Below, one piece after another: positions 9,530 to 18,249 of a DNA stretch of 64,000 bases. Made by a program: the position numbers and the translations under genes. The stretch is from contig NZ_OY782578.1 in NCBI RefSeq assembly GCF_963677945.1, forward strand, positions 1,178,001 to 1,242,000. Reading direction: 5' to 3'. The first letter of the stretch is position 1. Each line of letters starts with the position of its first letter. This DNA comes from an uncultured Bacteroides sp. Lineage in GTDB: Bacteria; Bacteroidota; Bacteroidia; Bacteroidales; Bacteroidaceae. Under the pieces are notes generated by a model. That model searched no databases, was not told where the DNA came from, and was given only the letters and a program-made list of their open reading frames with translations.

Positions 9530-10519
9530 TCAGATCTCGCGGAATCCGATTATTTCTCTAACTTCCTTCAATGTTTTAGCTGCACTTTCCTGTGCTCTCT
9601 CTGCACCTTGTTTAGCAACCTTAGCAAGATATTCAGTATTTGCAGAATATTCCACAATCTTTTCGCGGATAGGTTCTGTATAAGCCACGATATCTGCAGC
9701 GAGTTGTTTCTTCAAATCTCCGTAACGGATAGAACAATCGTTGTACTTTTCATTGAAATAATCGTAAGTATCTTTAGTAGATACAATATCAAGGAAAGTG
9801 AACAGGTTCTGAATAACCTCAGGCTTTTCACTGTTAGGCTCTGTTGGTCCTGCATCAGTTACCGCCTTCATCACCTTTTTGCTGATAGTCTTGGCATCAT
9901 CCATCAGATAAATACAGTTACCTTCAGATTTTCCCATTTTGCCAGAACCATCCAATCCAGGAACCTTGATAGCCTTCTCTGCCAAAGAGAAAGAAGCTGG
10001 TTCTGGGAATAAGTCAGTACCATATATTGTATTGAAACGACGGGCAAACTTACGCGCCATCTCCATGTTCTGTTCCTGATCCTTGCCCACCGGTACTTTT
10101 TTTGCCTTATGAATAAGAATATCCGCAGCCATAAGAGTCGGGTAAGTAAGAAGTCCGGCATTTACATTGTCCGGTTGTTTACGTGCCTTTTCCTTGAAAG
10201 AAGTAGTACGTTCCAGCTCGCCCAGATAAGCATTCATGTTAAGGTACAGATAAAGTTCCAATACCTCCTTCACGTCACTTTGTACATAAATGGTAGCTTT
10301 TTCAGGATCAATACCGCAAGCAAGATATTCAGCAAGAATAGTGCGTGCGCTCTGAACTATATCATTAGGTTTTGGGTGAGTAGTAAGGGAATGCCAGTCG
10401 GCGATAAAGAAATAACAATTATATTCATTCTGCATTTGCAGAAAACTCTTCACTGCTCCAAAGTAGTTGCCCAGATGCAGATTACCTGTTGGGCGAATTC
10501 CACTAACAACTGTTTCCAT
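9530..10519 (-). CDS. trpS: Tryptophanyl-tRNA synthetase
   Basis: This 329-residue class I aminoacyl-tRNA synthetase charges tRNA-Trp. The HIGH-type signature is TGNLHLGNY (residues 11-19) and the KMSKS-type signature is KMGKS (194-198). VGKDQEQNMEMAR (about 144-156) is the usual ATP/Trp pocket segment. Length is normal for bacterial TrpS. It is transcribed alone; a TATCTTTG box lies on the minus strand at 10548-10555. Confidence 0.97.
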   Translation of the reverse strand: METVVSGIRPTGNLHLGNYFGAVKSFLQMQNEYNCYFFIADWHSLTTHPKPNDIVQSARTILAEYLACGIDPEKATIYVQSDVKEVLELYLYLNMNAYLGELERTTSFKEKARKQPDNVNAGLLTYPTLMAADILIHKAKKVPVGKDQEQNMEMARKFARRFNTIYGTDLFPEPASFSLAEKAIKVPGLDGSGKMGKSEGNCIYLMDDAKTISKKVMKAVTDAGPTEPNSEKPEVIQNLFTFLDIVSTKDTYDYFNEKYNDCSIRYGDLKKQLAADIVAYTEPIREKIVEYSANTEYLAKVAKQGAERAQESAAKTLKEVREIIGFREI

Positions 10520-10547
10520 AATTTCTTTGTTTCTAAATAATTTGCCG

Positions 10548-10555
10548 CAAAGATA
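10548..10555 (-). promoter_or_regulatory. trpS promoter -7 box
   Basis: TATCTTTG on the minus strand, followed by C, matches the Bacteroides -7 consensus TAnnTTTG and lies 29 bp upstream of the trpS start codon. I did not find a well-spaced TTTG -33 element. Confidence 0.55.
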
Positions 10556-10896
10556 CTAATTTATCACAAAACATGGCCATAGTTAAAACATTCTCTTTCT
10601 TCTTTTTAGAAATTAAAAATGAAAGGAAAATGTCTTTGTAAATGAAGTAAGATTGTAGTTTTTATGCTCTTTTTGCCAGGAAATGCTCCGAAAAGGTGAG
10701 GGTAGAGCCCAAAAGTGATGGATTGGGTGATGGATAATTTGCTATCCCTCACTCTTTAAATTGCTTTTAATCAGGATGTTTTGGCTGGTTGGTGATGGAG
10801 TGATGGTAGAATATAGATTTGCAAATTTTAGTTGTGTTGATTTTTTGTATAACTTGCCATCGAAAATTCGTAGTGTTAGTTTTGAATAAACAGAAT
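10556..10896. other. Gap between trpS and yaaA with repeated GTGATGG words
   Basis: This divergent intergenic region of 341 bases has no gene. Between 10696 and 10809 the word GTGAKGG recurs: GTGAGGGTAG (10696), GTGATGGATT (10715), GTGATGGATA (10727), GTGATGGAG (10792) and GTGATGGTAG (10800). An inverted copy, TATCCCTCAC, lies at 10743-10752. The copy at 10727 and the inverted copy form a 9/10-bp hairpin. Spacing is irregular, unlike the four-unit palindromic arrays elsewhere in the window. Confidence 0.6.
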
Positions 10897-11658
10897 ATGC
10901 AAATAATAATATCCCCAGCCAAAACAATAAATACTAAAAGTTCACAGAAAGCTCCGGCAAAATCAATGCCGATTTTTGCTAATGAAGCAAAAGAGATTGC
11001 ACTTCACATGTCACAATATTCCGTGGAGGAATTGGAACGATTACTGAAGATTAGTCCGAAGCTGGCTCTGGAAACATTTAAGCGGTTTGAAACGTTTCAT
11101 TCCGATGAGGCTCCTTCCCTGCAGGCTTTACTGGTCTATACAGGAATGGTGTTTAAACATATTGCTCCTGTGGACTTTTCGGACGAGGACTTTCTTTATG
11201 CTCATAAGCATTTGCGCATCGCTTCTCCGTTTTACGGATTGGTTCGTCCGCTTGATATGATAAAAGCTTACCGAATGGAGTATGATGTGAAGCTGCCCGA
11301 ACTGGGAAATGTATCGATGGCCGACTTCTGGAAATCGAAACTTACTCAGCCTTTTATTGAAGATGTGAAGAAGAGTGGGGGAGTGTTGGTAAATCTGGCA
11401 AGTATGGATATTCAGCCTTCGTTCGACTGGAAACGAGTGGAAAAGGAAGTGCGGGTTATAACTCCCGAATTTAAAATGTGGAAGAAAGGAAAGCTCGACA
11501 CGGTTACCATTTATGCAAAGATGGCACGCGGAGAGATGACTCGGTTTATTCTGAAAAACCGAATAGAAGAACTTGAAGCCTTGAAAGCTTTTACATGGGA
11601 GGGGTTTAGGTTCGACACTGAACGTTCAGTAGATAATAAACTTGTTTTTATATGCTGA
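10897..11658 (+). CDS. yaaA: Peroxide stress protein YaaA (DUF328 family)
   Basis: This 253-residue protein starts MQIIISPAKT, the conserved YaaA N-terminus, so I chose this ATG over an in-frame one 78 bases upstream. Conserved YaaA segments are visible: YTGMVFKHI (about 85), LRIASPFYGLVRPLDMIKAYRMEY (about 110-133) and VNLAS (about 165). E. coli YaaA limits free iron and DNA damage during peroxide stress. The gene stands alone, with the GTGATGG-word region upstream. Confidence 0.9.
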   Translation: MQIIISPAKTINTKSSQKAPAKSMPIFANEAKEIALHMSQYSVEELERLLKISPKLALETFKRFETFHSDEAPSLQALLVYTGMVFKHIAPVDFSDEDFLYAHKHLRIASPFYGLVRPLDMIKAYRMEYDVKLPELGNVSMADFWKSKLTQPFIEDVKKSGGVLVNLASMDIQPSFDWKRVEKEVRVITPEFKMWKKGKLDTVTIYAKMARGEMTRFILKNRIEELEALKAFTWEGFRFDTERSVDNKLVFIC

Positions 11659-11696
11659 TAGAATAGCATTTTGAATTTCTTGTAATTTTAGATAAT

Positions 11697-12281
11697 ATGG
11701 CAACAGAAAAAGAAAAAATGAGGAGCGGTCAGCTTGCTAATGTTTCCGACCCGGAAATATTTGCCGACCTTTTAAGAGCGAAGGCTTTAATATCCAAAAT
11801 GAATACGATGTATCTTGGCTCACCCGATTTGCAGGAAGTTCAGAAAGAACTGCTTCCAAATATTCATCCCACAGCAAAGATCTGTCCGCCTTTCTTTTGC
11901 GATTATGGCTATAATATAGAGTTGGGCGAGCATGTTTTTATTAATTTTAATTGTGTGATTCTAGACGGTGCTCCGGTAAAGATTGGGCATCACACATTAA
12001 TTGGTCCGGCGGTACAAATATATACTCCGCAGCATCCGATAAACTATCTGGAACGCCGTGAAATGGTTGAATCTGCTCATGCTGTTACTATCGGTAATGA
12101 TTGCTGGATAGGTGGAGGGGCAGTTATTTGTCCGGGAGTTACGATTGGTGATCGTTGCATAATTGGTGCCGGTAGTGTAGTTACGAAAGATGTTCCCAAT
12201 GATTCTCTGGCAGTAGGAAATCCGGCTGTTGTGAAAAGAAAACTAGCTTTAGAGAACAATATAAATTCAATGACATTCTAA
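11697..12281 (+). CDS. Sugar O-acetyltransferase (maltose/galactoside acetyltransferase type)
   Basis: This 194-residue protein has an N-terminal Mac domain (about 1-55) and a left-handed beta-helix of hexapeptide repeats (about 70-185; IGHHTLIGPAVQIYTPQHP, then ICPGVTIGDRCIIGAGSVVTKDVP). It transfers acetyl from acetyl-CoA to the hydroxyl of a sugar; the catalytic His is probably in TPQHP. Similar to E. coli Maa and LacA. The physiological sugar is unknown. It follows yaaA by 38 bp and may be co-transcribed. Confidence 0.9.
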   Translation: MATEKEKMRSGQLANVSDPEIFADLLRAKALISKMNTMYLGSPDLQEVQKELLPNIHPTAKICPPFFCDYGYNIELGEHVFINFNCVILDGAPVKIGHHTLIGPAVQIYTPQHPINYLERREMVESAHAVTIGNDCWIGGGAVICPGVTIGDRCIIGAGSVVTKDVPNDSLAVGNPAVVKRKLALENNINSMTF

Positions 12282-12426
12282 TGCGAATAATTCTACTAAA
12301 TTATTTACCAAGCTGAATCAGATATTTTTGTTATAGTTATTTGTCTGATAATAACTGTGATACCATCTAATGTAGTCTATATTTTTAATTGATTTAAACG
12401 AAGCTGATTTTAAAGTGATTGTTTTT

Positions 12427-13038
12427 TTATAATAAATTCATTTCAATAGATTTTTTTTCATTAAGCCATCTGAAAATAGTTACAATGTCAACTATTAGAA
12501 TAGAAATAAAGAGTAATATGGAGATGTAATTGTTGATTATTTGATAATATATACTTGCCCCTCCTAAGGCTGTGAAAATGAAAGAAGATAATATTCCTAG
12601 CTTATCACTTTTCCAAAGTGAGCGGATGAAACGTTTATTTGACTTGTATATAAATAGAGATAGATAAACAATAGACGTTAATAATGAAAGACCTAACAAA
12701 AACCAAACAGAAAGATGAGCTACTATAACTATCAGAGCTATTGCTGAGAGTAAGTAAAGTACTTTTCGCCTATTCTTTAAAACAAAATAATTTCCTAATT
12801 GATTTTGCCAGTATTCAACTTCGTGCTCGCTAAAAATTAATTCTGGGCCAACGGAGCGAACTAGAACGCTTATGTATTCAATTGTAATTAGCTTTGGATC
12901 AAAATTTATAGTCATTAATCTGTTTTCAAAATCAATGCTTAAAAAGTTTACCCCTAGCTGTGTTCTCATAATATGTTCAATCTTTTTTGCTTTTCCTTTA
13001 GATTTTAATTTTAGAAGGAATATTTTTTTCTCTTCCAT
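12427..13038 (-). CDS. Orphan HMA-like domain plus four membrane helices, resembling the front of a P1B-type ATPase
   Basis: This 203-residue protein is not a family I can name. Residues 1-70 look like a heavy-metal-associated ferredoxin-like fold, but without the metal-binding CxxC. Four hydrophobic segments follow (about 93-112, 114-130, 148-166 and 171-190). The sequence RSLWKSDKLGILSSFIF before helix 3 resembles the region preceding the actuator domain of metal-transporting P1B ATPases. There is no phosphorylation motif (DKTGT), and no ATPase remnant in the 145 bases downstream. It is AT-rich with isolated transcription. It could be a decayed ATPase or a stand-alone regulator. Confidence 0.6.
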   Translation of the reverse strand: MEEKKIFLLKLKSKGKAKKIEHIMRTQLGVNFLSIDFENRLMTINFDPKLITIEYISVLVRSVGPELIFSEHEVEYWQNQLGNYFVLKNRRKVLYLLSAIALIVIVAHLSVWFLLGLSLLTSIVYLSLFIYKSNKRFIRSLWKSDKLGILSSFIFTALGGASIYYQIINNYISILLFISILIVDIVTIFRWLNEKKSIEMNLL

Positions 13039-13073
13039 GTGTATTATTATTTTATATTTTTTAGTATTAAATG

Positions 13074-13081
13074 CAAATCTA
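13074..13081 (-). promoter_or_regulatory. Promoter -7 box of the HMA-like gene
   Basis: TAGATTTG on the minus strand matches TAnnTTTG, 35 bp upstream of the start codon of the HMA-like gene. The -33 element is not clear. Confidence 0.4.
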
Positions 13082-13254
13082 TAAATAAAGTAATTCTATA
13101 ATTGATTGTGTAGATCTTTTTTGTGTTATTTTGTGTTTTTTTTGGTAAAATATTTAAGTTTCAGGAAAAGCTTTAAAAAAGTGACTTGTGTATTGTTTCT
13201 GAATGGAGATTTTGCATTGTTCTTGTATTTTATATTTTTGAATAAATAGCTGTA

Positions 13255-13290
13255 TAAAAAGAAAGAAGGAACGTTTCACAACGTTCCTTC
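13255..13290 (-). terminator. Terminator after the first tandem outer-membrane gene
   Basis: The perfect 11-bp stem GAAGGAACGTT (13265-13275) and AACGTTCCTTC (13280-13290) has a 4-nt loop. On the minus strand it is followed by TTTCTTTTT. It lies 22 bp beyond the stop codon of the 13312-15627 gene. Confidence 0.85.
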
Positions 13291-13311
13291 CTCTACAACG
13301 AAGCAATAATA

Positions 13312-15627
13312 TTATTTTTTGCTACTACTCATAACTCCTGTATCGGTATCTTCGTTATTTAATCGTTTTTGTGAAGACTGATACTTACGTCCGAAATTGA
13401 AGTTATATGATAACTTGAATGCAAATAGTCGCGAACTCTCTTTAACATATTCCCAATTTTTGGAAGGAGCAAATTTATTGCGATTTTCACTACCTACTTT
13501 CCAGTTGTCGGCAAATGGGTTAAGCATCATGCCTCCAATAGTTAGTTGTTTATGCTTGTACATAATTCCAATCATGTGCCAGTTTTCTCCAATATCAAGA
13601 GTCTCACCAAAGAAATTGTTTCTGTGATTTTGGATGCGGAAGAATGCCGACCAGTTTTTATAGTATCCATTTACCTCTGCTCTATAATACCAGTTTGAAT
13701 ATGTGTGAGCATAATTATTTCCTTTACTGTCGAAGTAACTTATTCCAGTCGTTATTTTAGTGATTAAATGATCTTTGAATGGATTGACTGATACTTCCAT
13801 TTCGGTATTCAATTTCTGCCAATTCTTTTGGTTGTCCTTGGTACGGATGAATTTGTTGTTTTCAATAATGGTTTCCTCCATTATAGGTTTGTTATAGTAT
13901 CTGTGACTAACCAATAAACTACCGCTGAATATTCCTTTAGTTATGTCGTAGTTTAATGTGTTAACGTATGATATTACCGGTTTTAGAGAGCTATTTCCTT
14001 TTCTTATCTGTAAGGAATCAATTGCTTGTTCTGTATTTCCAAGGTCGGACAAAGAAGGAGAATTACTGTATATATTACCACGATAACGGATAAACGAGTT
14101 CTCGTTAAAGTTGTATTTCAGACTTGCTGTGGGGCGGAAGTTATAATTTTGATATCCTTCTCCTCCCTGGTTGAACCATGAACGTGAGCCTCCTATTCCT
14201 AAAGAGTAATTGAACTTATTAATCTTTCCCTGAAATTCTGTATACATGTAAGTGTCGGCCTGTCTCATATCTGTTTTGGATACAGAACTTCCTGTATATT
14301 CATTGTCAGTGAAACTTTGAGTGTGCTTTATTCCGGTGCTTAGTCTGCCTGCCTTGAATGTCTTTTCATATATTCCTTCACCAATAATCGAATATTTATT
14401 TCCGTCTACATTTGAAAATAGATCGGTTAAGGTTTCTGTATCCTGTATTTCCTTATAATATCTCTTTGAATTGGAGTTTGCATATGTACCTACAACGTTA
14501 AGAATCAAAGATTGCTGATTTTTAAAATTGCGTTGATAATAAAGGTCTAGCGAAGGTCTGCGCTCCCGGGAAGAAGAACGATCTGTCATGTGTACTCCGT
14601 TTGAAGGATTGTTGGTCGGGTAAAGATAACTGTTGAAATTCTGCTTTGGATTACCATTGATATTTGCCCTGAGTGTTGCATTAAAGAACCATTCTTTTCC
14701 TTGCTGGTAGTTGTAATTCATTTGTATATAGTTCCAGTTCATAGACCATTTGTCTGGAGTTCCATCTTCCATACGGGTGAGACTTCTGCCGTCGGGAAAG
14801 TTGAATGTTTCTGAATTTTCACGCCACAAGTGACCCACGGATCTGTATCCACCTGTGTAGAATAGTCCGAATTCCGATTTCTTGTAATTGAATTTGGCTG
14901 TAATGCTGTTATTACCAAAAGCAACATGAGGAGAGGTTTCTGTGTCGAATGAGATAAATCCGCCGCTGTTTCTACGGCGGGTAATATAATCAATAACAGC
15001 TTCTGCCTCCTCGTAGCGGAGTCCCGGGTCTTCATGATGTTCTATACGCAGGATATCTTCCGGTCGTAATGACATAACTTCCTGAATGCTCGACTTTACT
15101 CCATTGATTCTAAGTTGTACTTCTCCTCCACCTGACGCGGCAATGGTATTTCTCATAACATCAATCTGAATACGTCTTAAGTTTAGTTGTTGCAAAAGAT
15201 CAAATCCGTTGGTTGCTGCTTTCATTTGTTTTGAAGTGGGCAGTAATATTTTTCTGTCGGCTTCATTAATAACTTTAGCTGCGGTAACAACAACTTCATT
15301 TAGTGCAATGGCAGCTGAATCAATTTCAATAGTTCCCAGATCAGTGTCTTTATTGAAATCGCGGATTTCAAGATTCCTGGTTTGGTATCCAAGACTTGAA
15401 ATCTGAAGGTTATATATTCCTTTCTCGAGATTCTCCATACTGAACTTACCTTTTGCATCAGTCATTCCGCCATTCACAAATGTAGAATCGGCTTTTCTTA
15501 AAACTACATTTGCAAATTCAATAGGCTGTTTTGCTGTGGAAAGAATAGATCCTTTGATCTGGAAAGATTGGGCTGTTATGGTTTGGTGAAGTATTATAAA
15601 AAATAATACGCTAAAAATCTTTTTCAT
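13312..15627 (-). CDS. Outer-membrane beta-barrel protein with carboxypeptidase-like N-domain (tandem copy 1)
   Basis: This 771-residue protein has a signal peptide (1-19), a CarboxypepD_reg-like beta-sandwich (about 22-105), a plug-like region (about 110-225, with RINGVKSSIQEVMSLRPEDILRIEHHEDPG) and an OMP_b-brl_3 barrel (about 350-750). A hydrophilic tail of about 22 residues follows the last barrel strand. The family resembles TonB-dependent receptors, but no substrate can be inferred. A paralogue of identical length lies 220 bp upstream in the same orientation. An ECF-type promoter precedes it (15686-15716). No SusD, sigma or anti-sigma gene is adjacent. Confidence 0.9.
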   Translation of the reverse strand: MKKIFSVLFFIILHQTITAQSFQIKGSILSTAKQPIEFANVVLRKADSTFVNGGMTDAKGKFSMENLEKGIYNLQISSLGYQTRNLEIRDFNKDTDLGTIEIDSAAIALNEVVVTAAKVINEADRKILLPTSKQMKAATNGFDLLQQLNLRRIQIDVMRNTIAASGGGEVQLRINGVKSSIQEVMSLRPEDILRIEHHEDPGLRYEEAEAVIDYITRRRNSGGFISFDTETSPHVAFGNNSITAKFNYKKSEFGLFYTGGYRSVGHLWRENSETFNFPDGRSLTRMEDGTPDKWSMNWNYIQMNYNYQQGKEWFFNATLRANINGNPKQNFNSYLYPTNNPSNGVHMTDRSSSRERRPSLDLYYQRNFKNQQSLILNVVGTYANSNSKRYYKEIQDTETLTDLFSNVDGNKYSIIGEGIYEKTFKAGRLSTGIKHTQSFTDNEYTGSSVSKTDMRQADTYMYTEFQGKINKFNYSLGIGGSRSWFNQGGEGYQNYNFRPTASLKYNFNENSFIRYRGNIYSNSPSLSDLGNTEQAIDSLQIRKGNSSLKPVISYVNTLNYDITKGIFSGSLLVSHRYYNKPIMEETIIENNKFIRTKDNQKNWQKLNTEMEVSVNPFKDHLITKITTGISYFDSKGNNYAHTYSNWYYRAEVNGYYKNWSAFFRIQNHRNNFFGETLDIGENWHMIGIMYKHKQLTIGGMMLNPFADNWKVGSENRNKFAPSKNWEYVKESSRLFAFKLSYNFNFGRKYQSSQKRLNNEDTDTGVMSSSKK

Positions 15628-15685
15628 TTCGGTTTAATGTCTACAGGTAATACAATCAAGTTGTCTTTATGTAAGCGCTACAATA

Positions 15686-15716
15686 TTTAGACGTAACCGG
15701 GAAAAGAAAGGTTGCA
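15686..15716 (-). promoter_or_regulatory. Candidate ECF-sigma promoter of outer-membrane copy 1
   Basis: Read on the minus strand, TGCAAC (15711-15716) is followed after 17 bp by CGTCTAAA (15686-15693). This is the general AAC-N16/17-CGTC pattern of ECF-sigma promoters and differs from the TAnnTTTG pattern seen elsewhere in the window. It lies 58 bp before the start codon. The paralogue has the same two boxes with identical 17-bp spacing, and both also share TGTAGCGCT just downstream. Confidence 0.65.
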
Positions 15717-15774
15717 GATAATAGAGTTATTTGTTGCTTTTTGCTGGATTAATATGATGCTTGGGTGTCTATAA

Positions 15775-15807
15775 AAGCGAAGAAGGAGCGTTTCGCAACG
15801 ATCCTTC
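15775..15807 (-). terminator. Terminator after the second tandem outer-membrane gene
   Basis: The stem GAAGGAGCGTT (15782-15792) pairs with AACGATCCTTC (15797-15807) around a 4-nt loop, with one mismatch. It is homologous to the hairpin at 13265-13290 after the paralogue, showing that the duplication included the 3' flank. The T-tract is weak. Confidence 0.65.
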
Positions 15808-15846
15808 CTCTGTAAGTTAAGTATAATTGTGAAGTTAAACTTTAAT

Positions 15847-18162
15847 TTATTTTTTATTACTACTCATAACGCCTGTGTCTGTATCCTGGTTATTTAATCG
15901 TTTTTGCGAAGACTGATATTTACGTCCGAAGTTAAAGCTATATGATACCTGAATTGCAAATAAGCGTGATGTTTCCTTTATATATACCCAGTTCTTTGAA
16001 GGAGCTGAGGCGTTTAGATTTTCACTTCCTGCTTTCCAGTTATTTACAAACGGATTAATCATCATGGCGCCAAGACTAAGTTGTTTGTGTTTATACATAA
16101 TTCCGAAGAGATGGTAATTTTCTCCAATTTCAAGAGTCTCTCCGAATAAATCGTTTTTGTGGTTCTGCATCTGGAAGAATGCCGACCAGTTTTTGTAGCT
16201 GGTATTTGCTTCCGCTCGCATGTACCAGTTTGTATATGTGTGATGGTAATTGTTTCCTTTGCTATCGAAATAACTCATTCCGGTTACAATCTTTGCTACG
16301 AAAATATCTTTGAAGGGATTGATTGATAATTCCATTTCGGTATTAAGTTTCTGCCAGCTTTTCTGATTGTCGTTGGTACGGATGAATTTGTTGTTTTCAA
16401 CCCGGGTCTCTTCCATTATTGGCTTGTTATAGTACCAATGGCCAAGGAACAGACTTCCGCTGAATATACCTTTTGTAATATCATAATTCAAAGAATTGGT
16501 ATATCTCATTACCGGTTTCAGGTTGCTGTTACCTCTTCTTATCTGCAAAGAATCGATGGATTGTTCAATATTTCCTAAATCGGATAGTGAAGGCTCTGTG
16601 CTGTAAATGTTACCGCGGTAACGAAGAAATGAGTTATCATTGAAATTATATTTTAAGCTGGCTGTAGGACGGAAGGTATAGTTATGGTATCCTTCGCCGC
16701 CCTGGTTAAACCATGAACGTGATCCGCCTATTCCCAAAGAATAATTGAACTTGTTAATTTTGCCCTGAAATTCAGTATAAACATAAGTTTCAGATTGCCT
16801 CATGTTTGTTAGCGATAAAGAATTTCCAGTATACTCATTGTTAGTGTAACTTTGTGTGTGCTTCACTCCGGCGCTTAAACGTCCGGCTTTAAATCCTTTC
16901 TCGTATATACCCTCGCCAATTATTGAGTATTTGCTTCCGTCAACATTAGTAAATAGGTCTGTTAATGTCTGTAAACCCTGTATTTCCTTATAATATCTTT
17001 GTGAGTTCGAATCAATATATGTTCCCACAATATTCAGGACTAATGATTGTTTATTTTTTAAATTGCGCTGATAGTAAAGATCTAAAGATGGAATATGCTC
17101 CCATGAAGAAGAACGGTCGGTCATATTTACACCATTTGATGGATTGTTTGTTGGATAAAGATAACTTTTAAAATTTGTTCTGGGGTTATCATTTACATTT
17201 GTTCTTAAAGTTGCGTTGAAGAACCAGTCCTGACCTTCCTGATAGTTATAGTTCATCTGCATATAATGCCAGTTCTTTGCCCACTTATCAGGAGTACCAT
17301 CTTCCAGACGGGTAAGAGTTTTTCCGTCAGAGAAATTAAATGTCTCTGAGTTTTCTCGCCACATGTGATCCATTTCTCTGTAACCTCCATTGTAAAATAT
17401 CCCAAACTCAGATTTTTTATAGTTGAATTTTGCGGTCACACTATTATCTCCGAAAGGAACATGAGGAGAGTTTGTGAAATCGAAAGCCAAAAAACCTCCA
17501 CTTTCTTTTCTGCGGGTAATATAGTCAATTACCGCTTCTGCTCCTCCATATCGAAGTCCCGGATCATCATGATGTTCAATGCGCAGGATATCTTCCGGAC
17601 GTAATGACATTACCTCTTGAATACTTGATTTTACTCCGTTTATTCTTAGCTGTACTTCACCACCACCTGATGCTGAAATTGTATTTCTTAACACGTCAAC
17701 CTGAATACGTTTAAGATTTAGCTTCTGTAAGAGGTTGAATCCGTTAGTTGCTGCCTTCATCTGTTTTGAAGTTGGCAATAATATCTTTCTGTCGGCTTCG
17801 TTGATAATTTTGGCACCTGTCACCACTACTTCATTCAATGCTACTGCTGCAGAATCAATTTCAATATTTCCAAGGTCTACATCTTTATTGAAATCACGGA
17901 TCTCAAGATTCTTAGTCTGATATCCAAGACTTGAAATCTGAAGGTTATAAATTCCTTTCTCAAGGTGTTCCATACTGAACTTACCTTTCATATCAGTCAT
18001 TTCGCCTGTTACAAAGGTGGAGTCCGACTTCCTTAGAATCACATTAGCAAACTCAATTGGCTGTTTTGTAGCTGTAAGAATGTGTCCTTTTAATTGTAAA
18101 GTCTGTGCAAATGTTGCCTGGCATATAAATATCAAAACTAATACACTGAATATTTTTTTCAT
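15847..18162 (-). CDS. Outer-membrane beta-barrel protein with carboxypeptidase-like N-domain (tandem copy 2)
   Basis: This 771-residue protein is the paralogue of the gene at 13312-15627. Signal peptide, CarboxypepD_reg-like domain, plug-like region and barrel occur at the same positions. The C-terminal tail (NFGRKYQSSQKRLNN..DTDTGVMSS) is almost identical. Differences concentrate in barrel loops, as expected for surface-exposed segments after duplication. Transport or binding function is inferred from the family only. Its own ECF-type promoter lies at 18219-18249 and its own terminator at 15775-15807, so the two copies can be expressed separately. Confidence 0.9.
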   Translation of the reverse strand: MKKIFSVLVLIFICQATFAQTLQLKGHILTATKQPIEFANVILRKSDSTFVTGEMTDMKGKFSMEHLEKGIYNLQISSLGYQTKNLEIRDFNKDVDLGNIEIDSAAVALNEVVVTGAKIINEADRKILLPTSKQMKAATNGFNLLQKLNLKRIQVDVLRNTISASGGGEVQLRINGVKSSIQEVMSLRPEDILRIEHHDDPGLRYGGAEAVIDYITRRKESGGFLAFDFTNSPHVPFGDNSVTAKFNYKKSEFGIFYNGGYREMDHMWRENSETFNFSDGKTLTRLEDGTPDKWAKNWHYMQMNYNYQEGQDWFFNATLRTNVNDNPRTNFKSYLYPTNNPSNGVNMTDRSSSWEHIPSLDLYYQRNLKNKQSLVLNIVGTYIDSNSQRYYKEIQGLQTLTDLFTNVDGSKYSIIGEGIYEKGFKAGRLSAGVKHTQSYTNNEYTGNSLSLTNMRQSETYVYTEFQGKINKFNYSLGIGGSRSWFNQGGEGYHNYTFRPTASLKYNFNDNSFLRYRGNIYSTEPSLSDLGNIEQSIDSLQIRRGNSNLKPVMRYTNSLNYDITKGIFSGSLFLGHWYYNKPIMEETRVENNKFIRTNDNQKSWQKLNTEMELSINPFKDIFVAKIVTGMSYFDSKGNNYHHTYTNWYMRAEANTSYKNWSAFFQMQNHKNDLFGETLEIGENYHLFGIMYKHKQLSLGAMMINPFVNNWKAGSENLNASAPSKNWVYIKETSRLFAIQVSYSFNFGRKYQSSQKRLNNQDTDTGVMSSNKK

Positions 18163-18218
18163 TTCAATTTTATTGCTTCATTCGTTAATGAATCTGTTAT
18201 TTTGTTAGCGCTACATCC

Positions 18219-18249
18219 TTTAGACGCAAGTACCTTGCCAAAAGTTGCA
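18219..18249 (-). promoter_or_regulatory. Candidate ECF-sigma promoter of outer-membrane copy 2
   Basis: On the minus strand TGCAAC (18244-18249), then 17 bp, then CGTCTAAA (18219-18226). Boxes and spacing are the same as upstream of copy 1, while the spacer sequence has diverged, which supports functional conservation. It lies 56 bp before the start codon. Confidence 0.65.

Noticed and set aside
10819-10896. Upstream start of yaaA adding 26 residues
   Set aside because: The extension matches nothing in the family, whereas the ATG at 10897 gives the conserved MQIIISPAKT start.
12282-12426. Remnant of P-type ATPase catalytic domains downstream of the HMA-like gene
   Set aside because: No frame in these 145 bases shows DKTGT, TGES or other ATPase motifs.
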